A DNA stretch of 64,000 bases, taken from NCBI RefSeq assembly GCF_000429725.1, contig NZ_KE386944.1:186001-250000 (forward strand), written 5' to 3'. How positions within the stretch are numbered: the first letter of the stretch is position 1; each line of letters opens with the position of its first letter. This DNA is from Alkalicoccus chagannorensis DSM 18086 (lineage in GTDB: Bacteria > Bacillota > Bacilli > Bacillales > Salisediminibacteriaceae). The notes beneath the pieces are model-generated. The model had not been told where the DNA came from and searched no databases. It was given only the letters and a program-made list of their open reading frames with translations. Position numbers and translations under genes: made by a program. Positions 18,907-27,768 of the stretch are shown piece after piece.

Positions 18907-19240
18907 TACAACGCTGTCCGGGACGAAGGACGCAGGCGCGCGTGTCGTCTGCTCGATATCAGCCTGACCGTCTCCCGTTTGGAGGCGGTTTTTGGCGTGC
19001 TCGGCGTTCTCACGCAGAGCGCTGCTGCTTTGGTAAGATGAAAGATAGAAAAGAAGCGCGTTTTGTGGAAAACAGTTGCCTTTTCATGCAGGAAAAAAGT
19101 TTTATATATGCTGAAATGCAGTAGTATTTTCTGTGTTTTTAGGGAAAAGGATAACATCACAAACCAGGATGTTGGGACATTTTCATCCGTTCAATACTCT
19201 GTTGGACAGGATCAGGACCGGAAGTCGGAGGAGATGGCTT
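18907..19240. other. Intergenic region, terminator only
   Basis: A 334-bp gap before the membrane diguanylate cyclase. Beyond the terminator at 18966-18995 it holds an AT-rich patch (about 19060-19160) where a promoter could lie, but I see no convincing -35 and -10 pair. Confidence 0.4.
18966..18995 (+). terminator. Terminator after the DUF202 gene
   Basis: ACCGTCTCC and GGAGGCGGT pair with one wobble around CGTTT and are followed by TTTTT. Confidence 0.7.
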
Positions 19241-20275
19241 ATGGAGAACTATCGTGCCCCGTTTATACAGCTGTTTACGGAGAAGGACACCGTGCATATG
19301 ATGAGCCTGGCGGCCACGGCCCATGCCGCCGTAGTCACTGCTTTTCTTTTCTTTGACTTCGCTGTGCTCGCCGCCATCAATTTGCTAAGTGCGCTCGTCC
19401 TGCTGGGAGTGCGAATGACTGGACTGGTGTACAGGCCGGCTGCTTCCTTTCTTATTCTTTACGGATCGACGCTCGTTCACGTGGGGATTGGCTCTGTGAT
19501 CCTCGGTTGGGAAATTGGCCTGTATTTTTTTCTCATCCTTTTTCCGATTGTCGGTTTTCTGCTGCTGCAGCCGCGCCAGTTAATCTGGATGCTCGCGACG
19601 AGTGCCTTCTCTTTTATCCTGCTTTACCTGTTCACGGCAGGTCAGCCATCGCCGCTTCCTGCACCGGTCCATGGCTTCTTCTACCTCTTCAATGCAGGCA
19701 TGGTGGTGTCGGCCATCGTTCGTGTGATTATGCTGTCTACCAGAGTGAACCAAGATAGGATGGGGACGATCCAAAACCAGGCGGACATCGATTCCCTGAC
19801 CGGTCTGCTGAACCGAAGAGCACTGCTCGATCAGGTGGCTCTGCTCACGGAGGAAGCGCACGTGATGCTGGTGGATCTGGACAATTTCAAACGGATCAAC
19901 GACCGTTTCGGGCACAGTACGGGGGATATGGTGCTGAAGGATTTCGGTCGTCTGCTTCAACAGCTTCCGGATGATATCCAGGCTGCCCGCTGGGGCGGAG
20001 AAGAATTCCTTCTGATTCTTCCCGGACAAACCAGGGCGGAAACGACAGCGTGGTTCGACTCTCTGCTCGAAGGGTTCCAGGAAATGGAGGCCTCCTACCA
20101 GAACTGTCCGGGTATCCAGTTCAGCTTCACCGCAGGGGCGGCCGATGTCGGAGCTTCCTTCGATCGAGCTGTTTCCCGTGCAGATGAACTGCTGTATCAA
20201 GCAAAAACGGCAGGGAAAGGCCGGCTGCTCCGGGACGGAGAAGCAGCGGAGCCATCGGCACAGTACCGGTCATAA
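19241..20275 (+). CDS. Membrane diguanylate cyclase (GGDEF)
   Basis: 344 residues. About six hydrophobic helices occupy residues 20-180. A GGDEF domain follows (DSLTGLLNRRALL, VDLDNFKRINDRFGH, WGGEEF), making c-di-GMP from two GTP. Unlike the cyclase at 886, the residues five positions before GGEEF are not RxxD (LPDDI is found), so the inhibitory I-site is missing. The frame is open further upstream, but I start at MENYRAPF because GGAGGAGA lies 7 bp before it. It is monocistronic. The input signal is unknown. Confidence 0.88.
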   Translation: MENYRAPFIQLFTEKDTVHMMSLAATAHAAVVTAFLFFDFAVLAAINLLSALVLLGVRMTGLVYRPAASFLILYGSTLVHVGIGSVILGWEIGLYFFLILFPIVGFLLLQPRQLIWMLATSAFSFILLYLFTAGQPSPLPAPVHGFFYLFNAGMVVSAIVRVIMLSTRVNQDRMGTIQNQADIDSLTGLLNRRALLDQVALLTEEAHVMLVDLDNFKRINDRFGHSTGDMVLKDFGRLLQQLPDDIQAARWGGEEFLLILPGQTRAETTAWFDSLLEGFQEMEASYQNCPGIQFSFTAGAADVGASFDRAVSRADELLYQAKTAGKGRLLRDGEAAEPSAQYRS

Positions 20276-20395
20276 GGCACGCGGATGACCTGCCGGCAGC
20301 GGACAAGCTGCCTCGGGAAAGCGAACATCGACGCGGGCGGCACGGTGAGAGTCCCTTAGAGACGAGGCTGGAGAAGAAATTCCAACGAAGGAACC

Positions 20396-20436
20396 AGGCT
20401 TCCGATGATCCGAAATGGATCGTCGGAAGCCTTTCA
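20396..20436 (+). terminator. Probable terminator after the membrane cyclase
   Basis: GGCTTCCGATGATCC and GGATCGTCGGAAGCC form a 15-bp stem with one wobble around GAAAT, followed by TTTCAT. The T run is short. Confidence 0.55.
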
Positions 20437-20552
20437 TATGTAGAGAAACATAGTTTCAGGTCAGTCACTGCACTACATGGCTGCAGAGCAGAGAAGGGGA
20501 GGCCCGAGATGGCAGCTCGAGAGGCGTAAGGAGAAAGGAAAGGGCCGGCTAT

Positions 20553-20660
20553 TGGCTCAAATGCAGAACAGAAGCGTCCCGAAGCGGCAGGGGGAGCGTC
20601 TCTAATCGGGAAGAGAGTGGCTCAAAAAGAGGGGAGTGGCTCAAAACATCGGCCGAGCGA
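20553..20660 (+). repeat. Family D phrase repeats (GTGGCTCAAAA type)
   Basis: TTGGCTCAAATG, GTGGCTCAAAAAG and GTGGCTCAAAACA occur within 110 bp. Similar phrases are found at 33361-33412 and 60735-60910. Confidence 0.5.
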
Positions 20661-20740
20661 CCCGATAGAGGACCTCGACCCGCTCGCTTTCGAAGCGGAA
20701 GCGTCGCCTTTTTCACCGAAAGCGACGCGCTTTTCGCATG

Positions 20741-20883
20741 ATAAAAATGTATAAGTTTTCATACAGTGTGACGGCGGCTCCATGCGCTGCTCGGGAAGAA
20801 ACAAAGAACGTTTTCTTCCCTCAAAAAGCTTGCAGCGCTTCCGCACGCCGTTCCGACCAAAAGGCGCTTTGCGCTTTTGTTCG
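20741..20883 (+). repeat. Interspersed repeat family A, full copy 3
   Basis: The best copy of the family: AAAATGTATAAGTTTTCATA, a GGGAAGAAA...TTTCTTCCC hairpin, CGCACGCCGTTCCGACC, and a 3' AAAAGGCGCTTTGCGCTTTT hairpin. Confidence 0.85.
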
Positions 20884-20927
20884 AGGTTGGTTCATACAGG
20901 CGACGTGCAGACATTTTTTCACACGGG

Positions 20928-21061
20928 CAGTATACGTTCTTATACAGGGGGACGCGGCTTTGTCGGCTGCGCGGGAAGAAGGAAAACCGCTTTCTTCCCT
21001 TCAAAAACCAGCAGCGACGCTGCATCCCCGTTCTGACCATTAGGCGCTCTAAGCTTTTGTC
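20928..21061 (+). repeat. Interspersed repeat family A, diverged copy 4
   Basis: It starts 45 bp after copy 3 in the same orientation. GCGCGGGAAGAA and TTCTTCCC are kept, but the last hairpin has decayed (TAGGCGCTCTAAGCTTTTGT). Confidence 0.7.
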
Positions 21062-21129
21062 CATAGAATACGGCTCCTCCCGACAGCTGCCTTGACTGTA
21101 TCTCCTGCCGCCTCCCGCGGCTGTAGAAA

Positions 21130-21183
21130 AAAACAATAAAAAAGCCGGCAGCCAAAGCATTGTGTGCTTTGGCTGCCGGGCTT
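21130..21183 (-). terminator. Strong terminator of the M20-PilZ-racemase-DJ-1 operon
   Basis: On the minus strand CCCGGCAGCCAAAGCA and TGCTTTGGCTGCCGG pair almost perfectly and are followed by TTTTTTATTGTTTTTTT. Confidence 0.9.
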
Positions 21184-21196
21184 CCAATGGAATGGA

Positions 21197-21862
21197 TTAG
21201 TTGCTGTTCAGTGCTTCGACGATTTTATCCGCCGTGCTCTGGCTGGACATTGGGTTCTGTCCTGTGACAAGGCGGCCGTCGCGGACGGAGAAGTCTGTCC
21301 AGTTATCCCCGCGGACGAATTCGGCTCCTTTTTCACGGAGCGTGGATTCGAGCAGGAATGGCACCGCGCTTTCCAGTCCCATGTCTTTTTCTTCCTCATC
21401 GGTAAAGGCATTGACCTTCTTATCTTTCACGAGCGGTGTCCCGTCCGACAGAGTAACATGAACGAGGGACGTCGGACCGTGGCAGACAGAGCCGACGACA
21501 GCACCGTTTTCATAGTGATCTTTAATCAGCTTCTGCAGCATCAGGCTGTCCGGGAAGTCGAAGACCGTTCCGTGTCCACCCGGCAGAAATACGGCATCGT
21601 AGCCGGCTTTTACATCGTCTTCCGACAGTTTTTCGGTATTCGCAAGCTTTGCCTGCGCTTCCTGCCATTCTACTTTTTCTTCTTCAGGCAGGCTGTTCGG
21701 GTCGAGCGGCACTTGACCGCCTTCCATGCTGCGCACCGTGACATCATAGCCCTGCTGGACGAATGTGACGTAAGGTGCGGCGAATTCTTCGAGCCACAGG
21801 CCTGTATCATTTTCTGCGATTTTATCTGCGCTTGTTACGACAATCAGTACGTTTTTACTCAT
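21197..21862 (-). CDS. DJ-1/PfpI (Hsp31-like) family protein
   Basis: 221 residues. VLIVVTSADKI starts an Hsp31-like fold, VFLPGGHGTVFDF precedes the nucleophile elbow, and VGSVCHGPTSL carries the reactive Cys with the adjacent His. The 220-230 residue form with the FDFP cap loop resembles class I DJ-1 proteins that act as glyoxalase III or deglycase-like enzymes, or as holdase chaperones. I choose the second of two adjacent ATGs because AGGAGG then sits at 7 bp. It is last in the minus-strand operon, 64 bp after the racemase. Confidence 0.88.
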   Translation of the reverse strand: MSKNVLIVVTSADKIAENDTGLWLEEFAAPYVTFVQQGYDVTVRSMEGGQVPLDPNSLPEEEKVEWQEAQAKLANTEKLSEDDVKAGYDAVFLPGGHGTVFDFPDSLMLQKLIKDHYENGAVVGSVCHGPTSLVHVTLSDGTPLVKDKKVNAFTDEEEKDMGLESAVPFLLESTLREKGAEFVRGDNWTDFSVRDGRLVTGQNPMSSQSTADKIVEALNSN

Positions 21863-21926
21863 CATGATTCCTCCTCTAATCGTTCGTTACGGTTACAGAA
21901 AGTAAGTTTCCCGGATTGTCCGCCGG

Positions 21927-22604
21927 CTAAACATCCGCGAGCATCCAGCGGCTCAGCTGCCCGACATGAGCTTCGAGCGAATCTACTTTTGGCCGGCCTG
22001 CGGGGTAGTCGAACAGAGTAAGTTCGGTGCACGCGAGGAGAAGGCAGTCCGCGTCAGACGCAGCCACCATCCGGTGAAGGTGATCCTGTGCCTGCGGACG
22101 AACGATGCCGGCTGCGAGTTCCTCGAAAATGGTGTCCTGGAGCCACTGCTGGTCGTTCTCAGTAGGAAGCAGCGGCATCATTCCCCTCTGCTCCAGCGGG
22201 CGGGTGAAGAGCGGGGACTGCATCGTATAGGCCGTGCCGAGAAGGAGCGGCTTCCTGGTTCCGGCCGGCAGTGCCTCCAGCACGGCATCGACAATGGAGA
22301 GGAGCGGGACGTCGAGCTGCTCCTGCACCCCGTCTGCTGCGAGATGGGCGGTGTTGGAACAGAGCGCGACCGCCTCAGCGCCTGCCGCCTCCAGCCTCCG
22401 GGCACAACCGCCGAGAAGGTCGGCAGCCCCCGTCCAGTCTGCCTGATCTTGAAGACCGATCAGCGCCGGGAAATCGACGGTATCGAGCAGGAGTGGTGCC
22501 GGGGTGAGCGGGCCATGCGCCGCGGCTGCTTCTTCATGAAGGCGCCGGTAGTAGATCAGGGTTGTCTCCCAGCTCATGCCGCCGACGAGTCCGAGCCGCC
22601 TCAC
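21927..22604 (-). CDS. Aspartate/glutamate racemase family protein
   Basis: 225 residues. The N-terminus LGLVGGMSWETT and two catalytic cysteines, Cys82 in ALCSNTAH and Cys192 in LACTEL, are the paired acid/base residues of cofactor-independent Asp/Glu racemases. It interconverts L- and D-forms of an acidic amino acid, probably aspartate from the GMSWETT signature. It begins with GTG, overlapping the PilZ stop by 4 bp, so the two are translationally coupled. Confidence 0.92.
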   Translation of the reverse strand: MRRLGLVGGMSWETTLIYYRRLHEEAAAAHGPLTPAPLLLDTVDFPALIGLQDQADWTGAADLLGGCARRLEAAGAEAVALCSNTAHLAADGVQEQLDVPLLSIVDAVLEALPAGTRKPLLLGTAYTMQSPLFTRPLEQRGMMPLLPTENDQQWLQDTIFEELAAGIVRPQAQDHLHRMVAASDADCLLLACTELTLFDYPAGRPKVDSLEAHVGQLSRWMLADV

Positions 22605-22957
22605 TGCTGTTCCCGGGCGTAAGACTTGAGTGCGCGGATGATATCCTGCTCGTAGGCTTCGCTGACAAAGTCGATGCCGTACTGGAACTGCTCCCCTTTG
22701 ACGGCTTTCCAGACGATTCTGCCTACAGGCTCGATCACCATGCCGGCCAGTTCAAAGGAAAAGGTGAGGTGGTAATCAGAGTCAGGCAGGTTCAGTCCGG
22801 TCCGCATCCGCATGCCGCCCGGGCTGAGGTCTTCTAATACCCCTTTTCCTTTTTTGGACTCGCGGGATTCGCCCTGCACCCGGCTGATATAGAACGTCGT
22901 ATCAATCGGAAGGCCGAACGTGTAGCGGAGAGGTTCCTTACGTCGTCGTGAGCTCAT
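22601..22957 (-). CDS. PilZ domain protein, candidate c-di-GMP receptor
   Basis: 118 residues, a stand-alone PilZ domain. The second c-di-GMP motif is intact (DLSPGG, Asp43, Ser45, Gly48). The first motif, normally RxxxR, reads RRRKEPLR near residues 4-11: an Arg cluster is present, but strict spacing gives Lys7-x3-Arg11, so binding is likely but not certain. It lies 26 bp downstream of the M20 gene and overlaps the racemase. AAAGGAGA precedes the ATG. Its partner is unknown. Confidence 0.85.
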   Translation of the reverse strand: MSSRRRKEPLRYTFGLPIDTTFYISRVQGESRESKKGKGVLEDLSPGGMRMRTGLNLPDSDYHLTFSFELAGMVIEPVGRIVWKAVKGEQFQYGIDFVSEAYEQDIIRALKSYAREQQ

Positions 22958-22983
22958 CGGTTCGTCTCCTTTCCATGCTGAAA

Positions 22984-24168
22984 CTAGACAGTAGTATGCG
23001 TGGCAGTGTCGAATTCGTTCCGGATTTCCTGCCGAATATCGTCGTTTGCCAGAATATCAGCAGCGGTGCCGGCCAGCGTGCGGACACCGAGCAGCATGCC
23101 GTCAAAGCCTTCGCGGCTCAATGCTGCATCGCGGAAGCCGGTCGTGTGGGCCGTGATCGGCATGCGTGAAATGCGGATGTATGGGTGAATGGCTGGACAG
23201 CGCTGGCTGACGTTCCCCATATCAATCGAGCCCGATCCGCCGTCCTGTTCATGGATTTCCTCCGGTCTGACTCCCTGCTGCTGCAGATGCTTCGTAAAGA
23301 GAGTGGAGAGCGTCCGGTTCGTCTGCATGTCATCGTAGGAATATTCATAGTTGCGGATCTCGAGTTCTGCTCCGGTGGCCGTTGCTGCTGCCCGGGCACA
23401 GTTTTTCACTTTTTCCGTTACTGGATTCAGCCCGTCTCTCGTTGCTGCACGCACGTAGAACTGGGCTGACGCGAAGGCGGGTACGACGTTGGCGGCCGAG
23501 CCTCCGTTTGGAATGACGCCGTGCATGCGCACGTCCGGCGTCACATGCTGACGCAGCGCGTTGACCGCGTTGAACGTCTGGATGACGGCATCGAGGGCAT
23601 TGATGCCTTCTTCTGGAGCGGCAGCAGCGTGCGAGGTCCTCCCGTGAAACGAAAATTCGACGGCATCCATCGCGAGGGAGGAACCACTTTGGACAAAAGC
23701 AGAAGATGGATGGGCCATCATGGCAGCATCGAGATGATCGAACATGCCATCCTCTGCCATCGTTACTTTGGCCCCGTTCGTTTCTTCTGCCGGTGTTCCG
23801 TATACATACACGGCGCCGCCGGTCTCCTCCAGCAGGGACGAAGCAGCAATGGCTGCCGCTGCTCCCTGGGTGCCGATCAAGTGGTGGCCGCAGGCATGGC
23901 CGATCTCTGGAAGCGCATCGTATTCGCACATGAATCCGACGGCAGCGCCCGGCCGGCCGGAATCTTTTACAGCGGTAAAAGCGGTCTCCGGCTGCCCTTC
24001 GACCTCGGTGTGCACCGAAAAGCCATGGTCGCGGAGCAGAGAGACGAGAGCTTCCTGAGCGAGAAACTCCTCGCCGCCGAGCTCGGGATTTGCTCCAATA
24101 TACTGACTCACCTCGTACAGGCGTGGTTCAAGTTCCTCTGTTACTTCCTGAATCTGTTTTTCATACAT
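22984..24168 (-). CDS. M20 family amidohydrolase/peptidase
   Basis: 394 residues. VGFMCEYDALPEIGHACGHHLIG carries the metal-binding Asp and His residues of the M20D/PM20D2-like branch. TPAEETNGAK holds the catalytic Glu pair, and the dimerisation domain with FHGRTSHAAAAPEEGINALDAV follows. These enzymes cleave N-acyl or N-carbamoyl amino acids, indole conjugates or dipeptides; the substrate is not predictable. The frame is open further upstream, but GAGGATATCGTC before MYEKQIQ marks the start. It is first in a four-gene minus-strand operon. Confidence 0.9.
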   Translation of the reverse strand: MYEKQIQEVTEELEPRLYEVSQYIGANPELGGEEFLAQEALVSLLRDHGFSVHTEVEGQPETAFTAVKDSGRPGAAVGFMCEYDALPEIGHACGHHLIGTQGAAAAIAASSLLEETGGAVYVYGTPAEETNGAKVTMAEDGMFDHLDAAMMAHPSSAFVQSGSSLAMDAVEFSFHGRTSHAAAAPEEGINALDAVIQTFNAVNALRQHVTPDVRMHGVIPNGGSAANVVPAFASAQFYVRAATRDGLNPVTEKVKNCARAAATATGAELEIRNYEYSYDDMQTNRTLSTLFTKHLQQQGVRPEEIHEQDGGSGSIDMGNVSQRCPAIHPYIRISRMPITAHTTGFRDAALSREGFDGMLLGVRTLAGTAADILANDDIRQEIRNEFDTATHTTV

Positions 24169-24297
24169 GACGATATCCTCCCTCTTTCTCCGGCGGTGCC
24201 GGCAGTTCCTGCTGGTTTCTACTTTACCGCAGGCAGATGGGAGCAACAAGGGAAGTCTGCCCATATGGAAAGAATCGGGGTAATTTTCTGCAGATAA

Positions 24298-24306
24298 TGG
24301 TATAAT
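24298..24306 (+). promoter_or_regulatory. Extended -10 promoter of the ATP-grasp/alpha-E/transglutaminase operon
   Basis: TGGTATAAT is a perfect extended -10 element about 48 bp before the ATG. No good -35 is seen at the expected distance, which extended -10 promoters tolerate. Confidence 0.55.
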
Positions 24307-24354
24307 AATAAAAGTAAGAAAAATCCGAATTTTACTGCATCGGAGGCGGTGTAC

Positions 24355-25818
24355 ATGCTGAAAAATTATCCTGTTTCTTCATTTTATGATGAAATGATGA
24401 AGGAAGCCGGTCAAGCGAGACCCCACTATGAGAAATTCCACCGGCTGCTCCATTCCATGGAGATGAAAGAGCTCCACGAGAAACATGAAACAGCCCAGCT
24501 GAGCTTCCTGCGGCAGGGAATCACGTTCACGGTCTACCATGAAGAAGGCGGTACGGAACGGACGATGCCGTTTGACTTTGTACCGATCATTATTCCTGAC
24601 GAAGACTGGGAACGGATTGAGGCTGGCATTAAGCAGCGTGTCCGCGCCCTGAACCACTTCCTGGAGGATGTATACCAGGAGAGAGAAATCATCCATGACC
24701 GCATCGTTCCGCGGGAGGTAGTGGAAAACAACCAGTACTTTTACGAGCAGCAGGCTTCCGGCCTGAAGCTGCCGCACAATAACCATATTTTTCTTGCCGG
24801 GATCGACCTGATTCGGGATAACGAAGGGACCTACCGGGTGCTGGAAGACAATCTACGGAATCCATCCGGTCTCTCCTACGTGTTTCAGAACCGTTTTGTG
24901 ATGCGGAAAGTATTCCCGGAACTGTTTTTTGAACACGATATCTGGACCCTCGAACATCAGATGAGCCGTTTACATCAGGCGCTGTTAAGCCACGTGCCGG
25001 TACATGCACCGAACCCGGACAACCCGACTGCCGTGCTGCTGACGGCAGGGATGTATAATTCTGCCTACTACGATCATGTGTTTCTGGCCCAGCAGATGGG
25101 AATCGAACTTGTTGAAGGGCAGGATCTGCTGGTGAAAGACGATGTTGTCTTCATGAAAACGGTCCGCGGCCTGAAGCGGGTAGACATCATCTACCGGCGC
25201 ATTGACGATGATTTTCTTGATCCGGAAGTTTTCAGTCCCGATTCCGAAATCGGCGTCGCCGGCCTTATGCGGGCGGTGGAGAAAGGCAATGCCGCGGTAC
25301 TCAATGCCGTCGGAAACGGCGTCGCGGATGACAAAGAGATTTATGCCTACGTGCCGGAAATGATCCGCTATTACCTCGGCGAGGATCCGCTCATCCCGAA
25401 TGTGGATACGTACTTCCTCCGGGATAAAGAGACGAGAGACGATGTGCTGCAGCGGCTTGATGAGCTCGTCATTAAAAACGTCGGTGCTTCCGGCGGTTAT
25501 GACATGCTGATCGGACCCCAGTCGACGGCCGAGCAGCGGGAGCAGTTCCGGCGCCAGATTGAAGCGAAGCCGGAACAGTATATTGCCCAGCCGACCATCC
25601 AGCTCTCCCGGGCGCCTGCCTTTCAGCAGCAGCGGTTTTATCCGTGCCACGTGGACCTGCGCGTATATGCGGTCGGATCAGACGATATTCACGTTCTTCC
25701 GGGAGGACTGTCCCGCGTAGCGCTGAAGGAAGGGTCCCTGGTCGTCAACTCGTCGCAGGGCGGCGGGGGCAAAGACACCTGGGTCATGAGAAGGGGGGGA
25801 CCGCAGCATGCTGAGTAG
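24355..25818 (+). CDS. Circularly permuted ATP-grasp protein
   Basis: 487 residues of the 'CP_ATPgrasp' family, whose ATP-grasp fold is permuted. Visible hallmarks are VLEDNLRNPSGLSYV, NAVGNGVADDKEIY, VIKNVGASGGYDMLIGP and the ATP-binding C-terminal VNSSQGGGGKDTWV. The family is predicted to ligate amino or carboxyl groups, but no product is established. I start at ATG 24355 because GGAGG is 8 bp before it. Its last 11 bp overlap the alpha-E gene, and a transglutaminase-like gene follows, the standard trio. Confidence 0.93.
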   Translation: MLKNYPVSSFYDEMMKEAGQARPHYEKFHRLLHSMEMKELHEKHETAQLSFLRQGITFTVYHEEGGTERTMPFDFVPIIIPDEDWERIEAGIKQRVRALNHFLEDVYQEREIIHDRIVPREVVENNQYFYEQQASGLKLPHNNHIFLAGIDLIRDNEGTYRVLEDNLRNPSGLSYVFQNRFVMRKVFPELFFEHDIWTLEHQMSRLHQALLSHVPVHAPNPDNPTAVLLTAGMYNSAYYDHVFLAQQMGIELVEGQDLLVKDDVVFMKTVRGLKRVDIIYRRIDDDFLDPEVFSPDSEIGVAGLMRAVEKGNAAVLNAVGNGVADDKEIYAYVPEMIRYYLGEDPLIPNVDTYFLRDKETRDDVLQRLDELVIKNVGASGGYDMLIGPQSTAEQREQFRRQIEAKPEQYIAQPTIQLSRAPAFQQQRFYPCHVDLRVYAVGSDDIHVLPGGLSRVALKEGSLVVNSSQGGGGKDTWVMRRGGPQHAE

Positions 25819-26752
25819 AACGGCCGCAGGGCTTTTCTGGATGTCGAGGAACATCGAACGGGCGGAGAGCAACGCCCGGACGCTGGAATCAAGGCTGATC
25901 AATGCACTGGAGTCCCCGGAGTACAGTACGGGTGCTGTCCGGGACTGGGAAGCCGTCCTGGAAATATGTGCAGGAGTGACGGAGTACCGTGCTTTCTACG
26001 AGGATTGTACAGCGGAATCGGTCGCCTCCTATATCACGTTTGATGACCGCAACATTAATTCGATCACCAACTGCCTCGGCTATGCCCGGCAGAATGCGAG
26101 AGCGACACGGGACGTGCTGCCGGAAGAATTGTGGCAGCTCCTCAATGAGCGCTACCTCGCGATACAGGAATTCAACGGCACGTGGACGGTGCAGGAAGTG
26201 CATCGGTTCCTGCGGGAAGTAAAACAGCTGTCGTATACGATTCAAGGAATCATTGAGTCCTCCATGCTTCGGGAGGAATCGTATCATTTTATCAAAATCG
26301 GGAAGTGGCTCGAACGGGCGGAGAAAACAGCCCGCGTGCTCAACGTGGTCTGTGAGAAGACGATGGAGTCGGAAGATGAACTGCACGCCGACTATTATTA
26401 CTGGCTGAGTGCCCTGCAGTTTTTGAACGGCTACGATGCCTACCTGAAGCGCTTCCCGCCGACGATGGAGCCGCAGTACGTGCTCCCGTTCCTTCTTTCT
26501 TATGAGCAATTCCCACGTTCGATTGAATACTGCATGGAACACGTCAGAGAAGCGGTACTGAAGCTGGAGCACGGCCAGGTCTCCCATTATTCCGAGGATT
26601 TGTTTTTCGCGCTGGACCGGGTGATGGACGACTTCGTGAAAATCAAGTTCCGCAAGCGGACCGCGCGGGAAATCGGCCCGTTCCTGGATGACTTCCAGAA
26701 CAGCTGCGGCAGAATCGGCTCCGTATTTGCTTCGACGTATTATTTGTACTAA
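25808..26752 (+). CDS. Alpha-E domain protein
   Basis: 314 residues, all-helical. MLSRTAAGLFWMSRNIERAESNARTLE is the diagnostic N-terminus of the alpha-E family, which is almost always encoded next to a permuted ATP-grasp protein. Its role is unknown; it is thought to bind or support the ligase. A run of conserved acidic and aromatic residues (FIKIGKWLERAEKTARVLNV) lies near the middle. It overlaps the previous gene and is 15 bp from the next. Confidence 0.93.
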   Translation: MLSRTAAGLFWMSRNIERAESNARTLESRLINALESPEYSTGAVRDWEAVLEICAGVTEYRAFYEDCTAESVASYITFDDRNINSITNCLGYARQNARATRDVLPEELWQLLNERYLAIQEFNGTWTVQEVHRFLREVKQLSYTIQGIIESSMLREESYHFIKIGKWLERAEKTARVLNVVCEKTMESEDELHADYYYWLSALQFLNGYDAYLKRFPPTMEPQYVLPFLLSYEQFPRSIEYCMEHVREAVLKLEHGQVSHYSEDLFFALDRVMDDFVKIKFRKRTAREIGPFLDDFQNSCGRIGSVFASTYYLY

Positions 26753-26767
26753 GGAGGAGTCTGCATC

Positions 26768-27649
26768 ATGAAATACAGAATTGAACACATCAACGACTTT
26801 ACGTATGACACCTGCGTCGATCAGAGCCTGAACCATATCAGACTGAAGCCGCGGACCGATGAATGCCAGCGGCTGCTCTCCTACAGCCCGGAGATTACGC
26901 CGGTGACACTGACGAAGGAACACACCGATATCTGGGGGAACACCGTGGAGAGTTTCTTTATCGCGGAACCGCACAGCCGGCTGCAGGTCAAAACGACCTC
27001 CTATGTCAGCATCCAGAAGAGTCCGTTTATCCGGATGGTTGCCTTTACGCCGGAAATGGATACGATTTTCCGTTCCGAACTGTTCCGATCCCATTATCTC
27101 TCCTTCCTGTCGGAAACCCCGCCGACGCATCTGCGGCAGGACCAGGTGGACTACGTGCTCCGGGAGCTGGGGGACCTGTCGAATCCGGTGGACTGTGTGC
27201 TCCGCGTGATGGATTTCGTCTATAACCGCTTCACGTACGATCCCGAAGCAACCGGTGTGCACACCGGGGGAACGGAATCGTTCGATCTGGAGCGGGGAGT
27301 CTGTCAGGATTACGCCAATGTGATGATTGCCATTCTGCGGGCAAAAGGAATCCCGTCCCGCTACGTGAGCGGCTATCTCTACGTAGGAGAAGACTCCGCG
27401 CTGATCGGGGATGCAGCAACACACGCCTGGGTGGAAGTCATGATCCCGGGCATCGGCTGGGTCGGCCTGGATCCGACCAACAACGTGGAAGCGCTCGAGC
27501 AGCACATCCGCGTCGGCGTAGGCCGGGACTATAACGACACGAGTCCGGTGCAGGGCGTCTACCGCGGCGGCAGTCAGCGGCTGGAAGTGAAAGTGAGCGT
27601 GCAGCTTTTGGAGCATCATGAATATCCGGAAATGTCTCTCAGGGACTAG
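26768..27649 (+). CDS. Transglutaminase-like cysteine protease family protein
   Basis: 293 residues. An N-terminal beta domain is followed by the transglutaminase core with a complete triad: Cys179 in GVCQDYANVM, His219 in THAWVEVM and Asp235 in LDPTNN. In this trio it may hydrolyse, or reverse, the amide link made by the ATP-grasp partner. AAGGAGGAG precedes the ATG. There is no signal peptide, so it acts in the cytoplasm. Confidence 0.93.
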   Translation: MKYRIEHINDFTYDTCVDQSLNHIRLKPRTDECQRLLSYSPEITPVTLTKEHTDIWGNTVESFFIAEPHSRLQVKTTSYVSIQKSPFIRMVAFTPEMDTIFRSELFRSHYLSFLSETPPTHLRQDQVDYVLRELGDLSNPVDCVLRVMDFVYNRFTYDPEATGVHTGGTESFDLERGVCQDYANVMIAILRAKGIPSRYVSGYLYVGEDSALIGDAATHAWVEVMIPGIGWVGLDPTNNVEALEQHIRVGVGRDYNDTSPVQGVYRGGSQRLEVKVSVQLLEHHEYPEMSLRD

Positions 27650-27768
27650 CTATTTCGATGATCAAAAGATATAATCGGGAAAGCGGTTTCTTCAGACAGA
27701 AACCTCGAAAATGGATACTGTCTATGAGAAAATAGGCAGAATGATGATCATTGAACGAGGGATGAGAC

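Larger units (their letters stand above)
20276..21196. other. Intergenic region with repeats, no gene seen
   Basis: About 920 bp with the terminator at 20396, family D phrases (20553-20660), two successive family A copies (20741-21061) and the minus-strand terminator of the DJ-1 gene (21130-21183). The open frames on both strands here follow the repeats and look non-coding. Confidence 0.6.

Noticed and set aside
8448-21061. Repeat family A as integron attC sites
   Set aside because: Copies do not flank a cassette array, core sites are not recognisable, and no integrase gene is present. Most neighbours are ordinary chromosomal genes.
24349-24357. GTG at 24349 as start of the ATP-grasp gene
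   Set aside because: It is only 2 bp from GGAGG; the ATG at 24355 has normal spacing.
25889-27619. A 576-codon open frame on the minus strand
   Set aside because: It is antisense to the alpha-E and transglutaminase genes, which have clear motifs and ribosome sites. Long antisense frames are expected in GC-rich DNA with this codon use.
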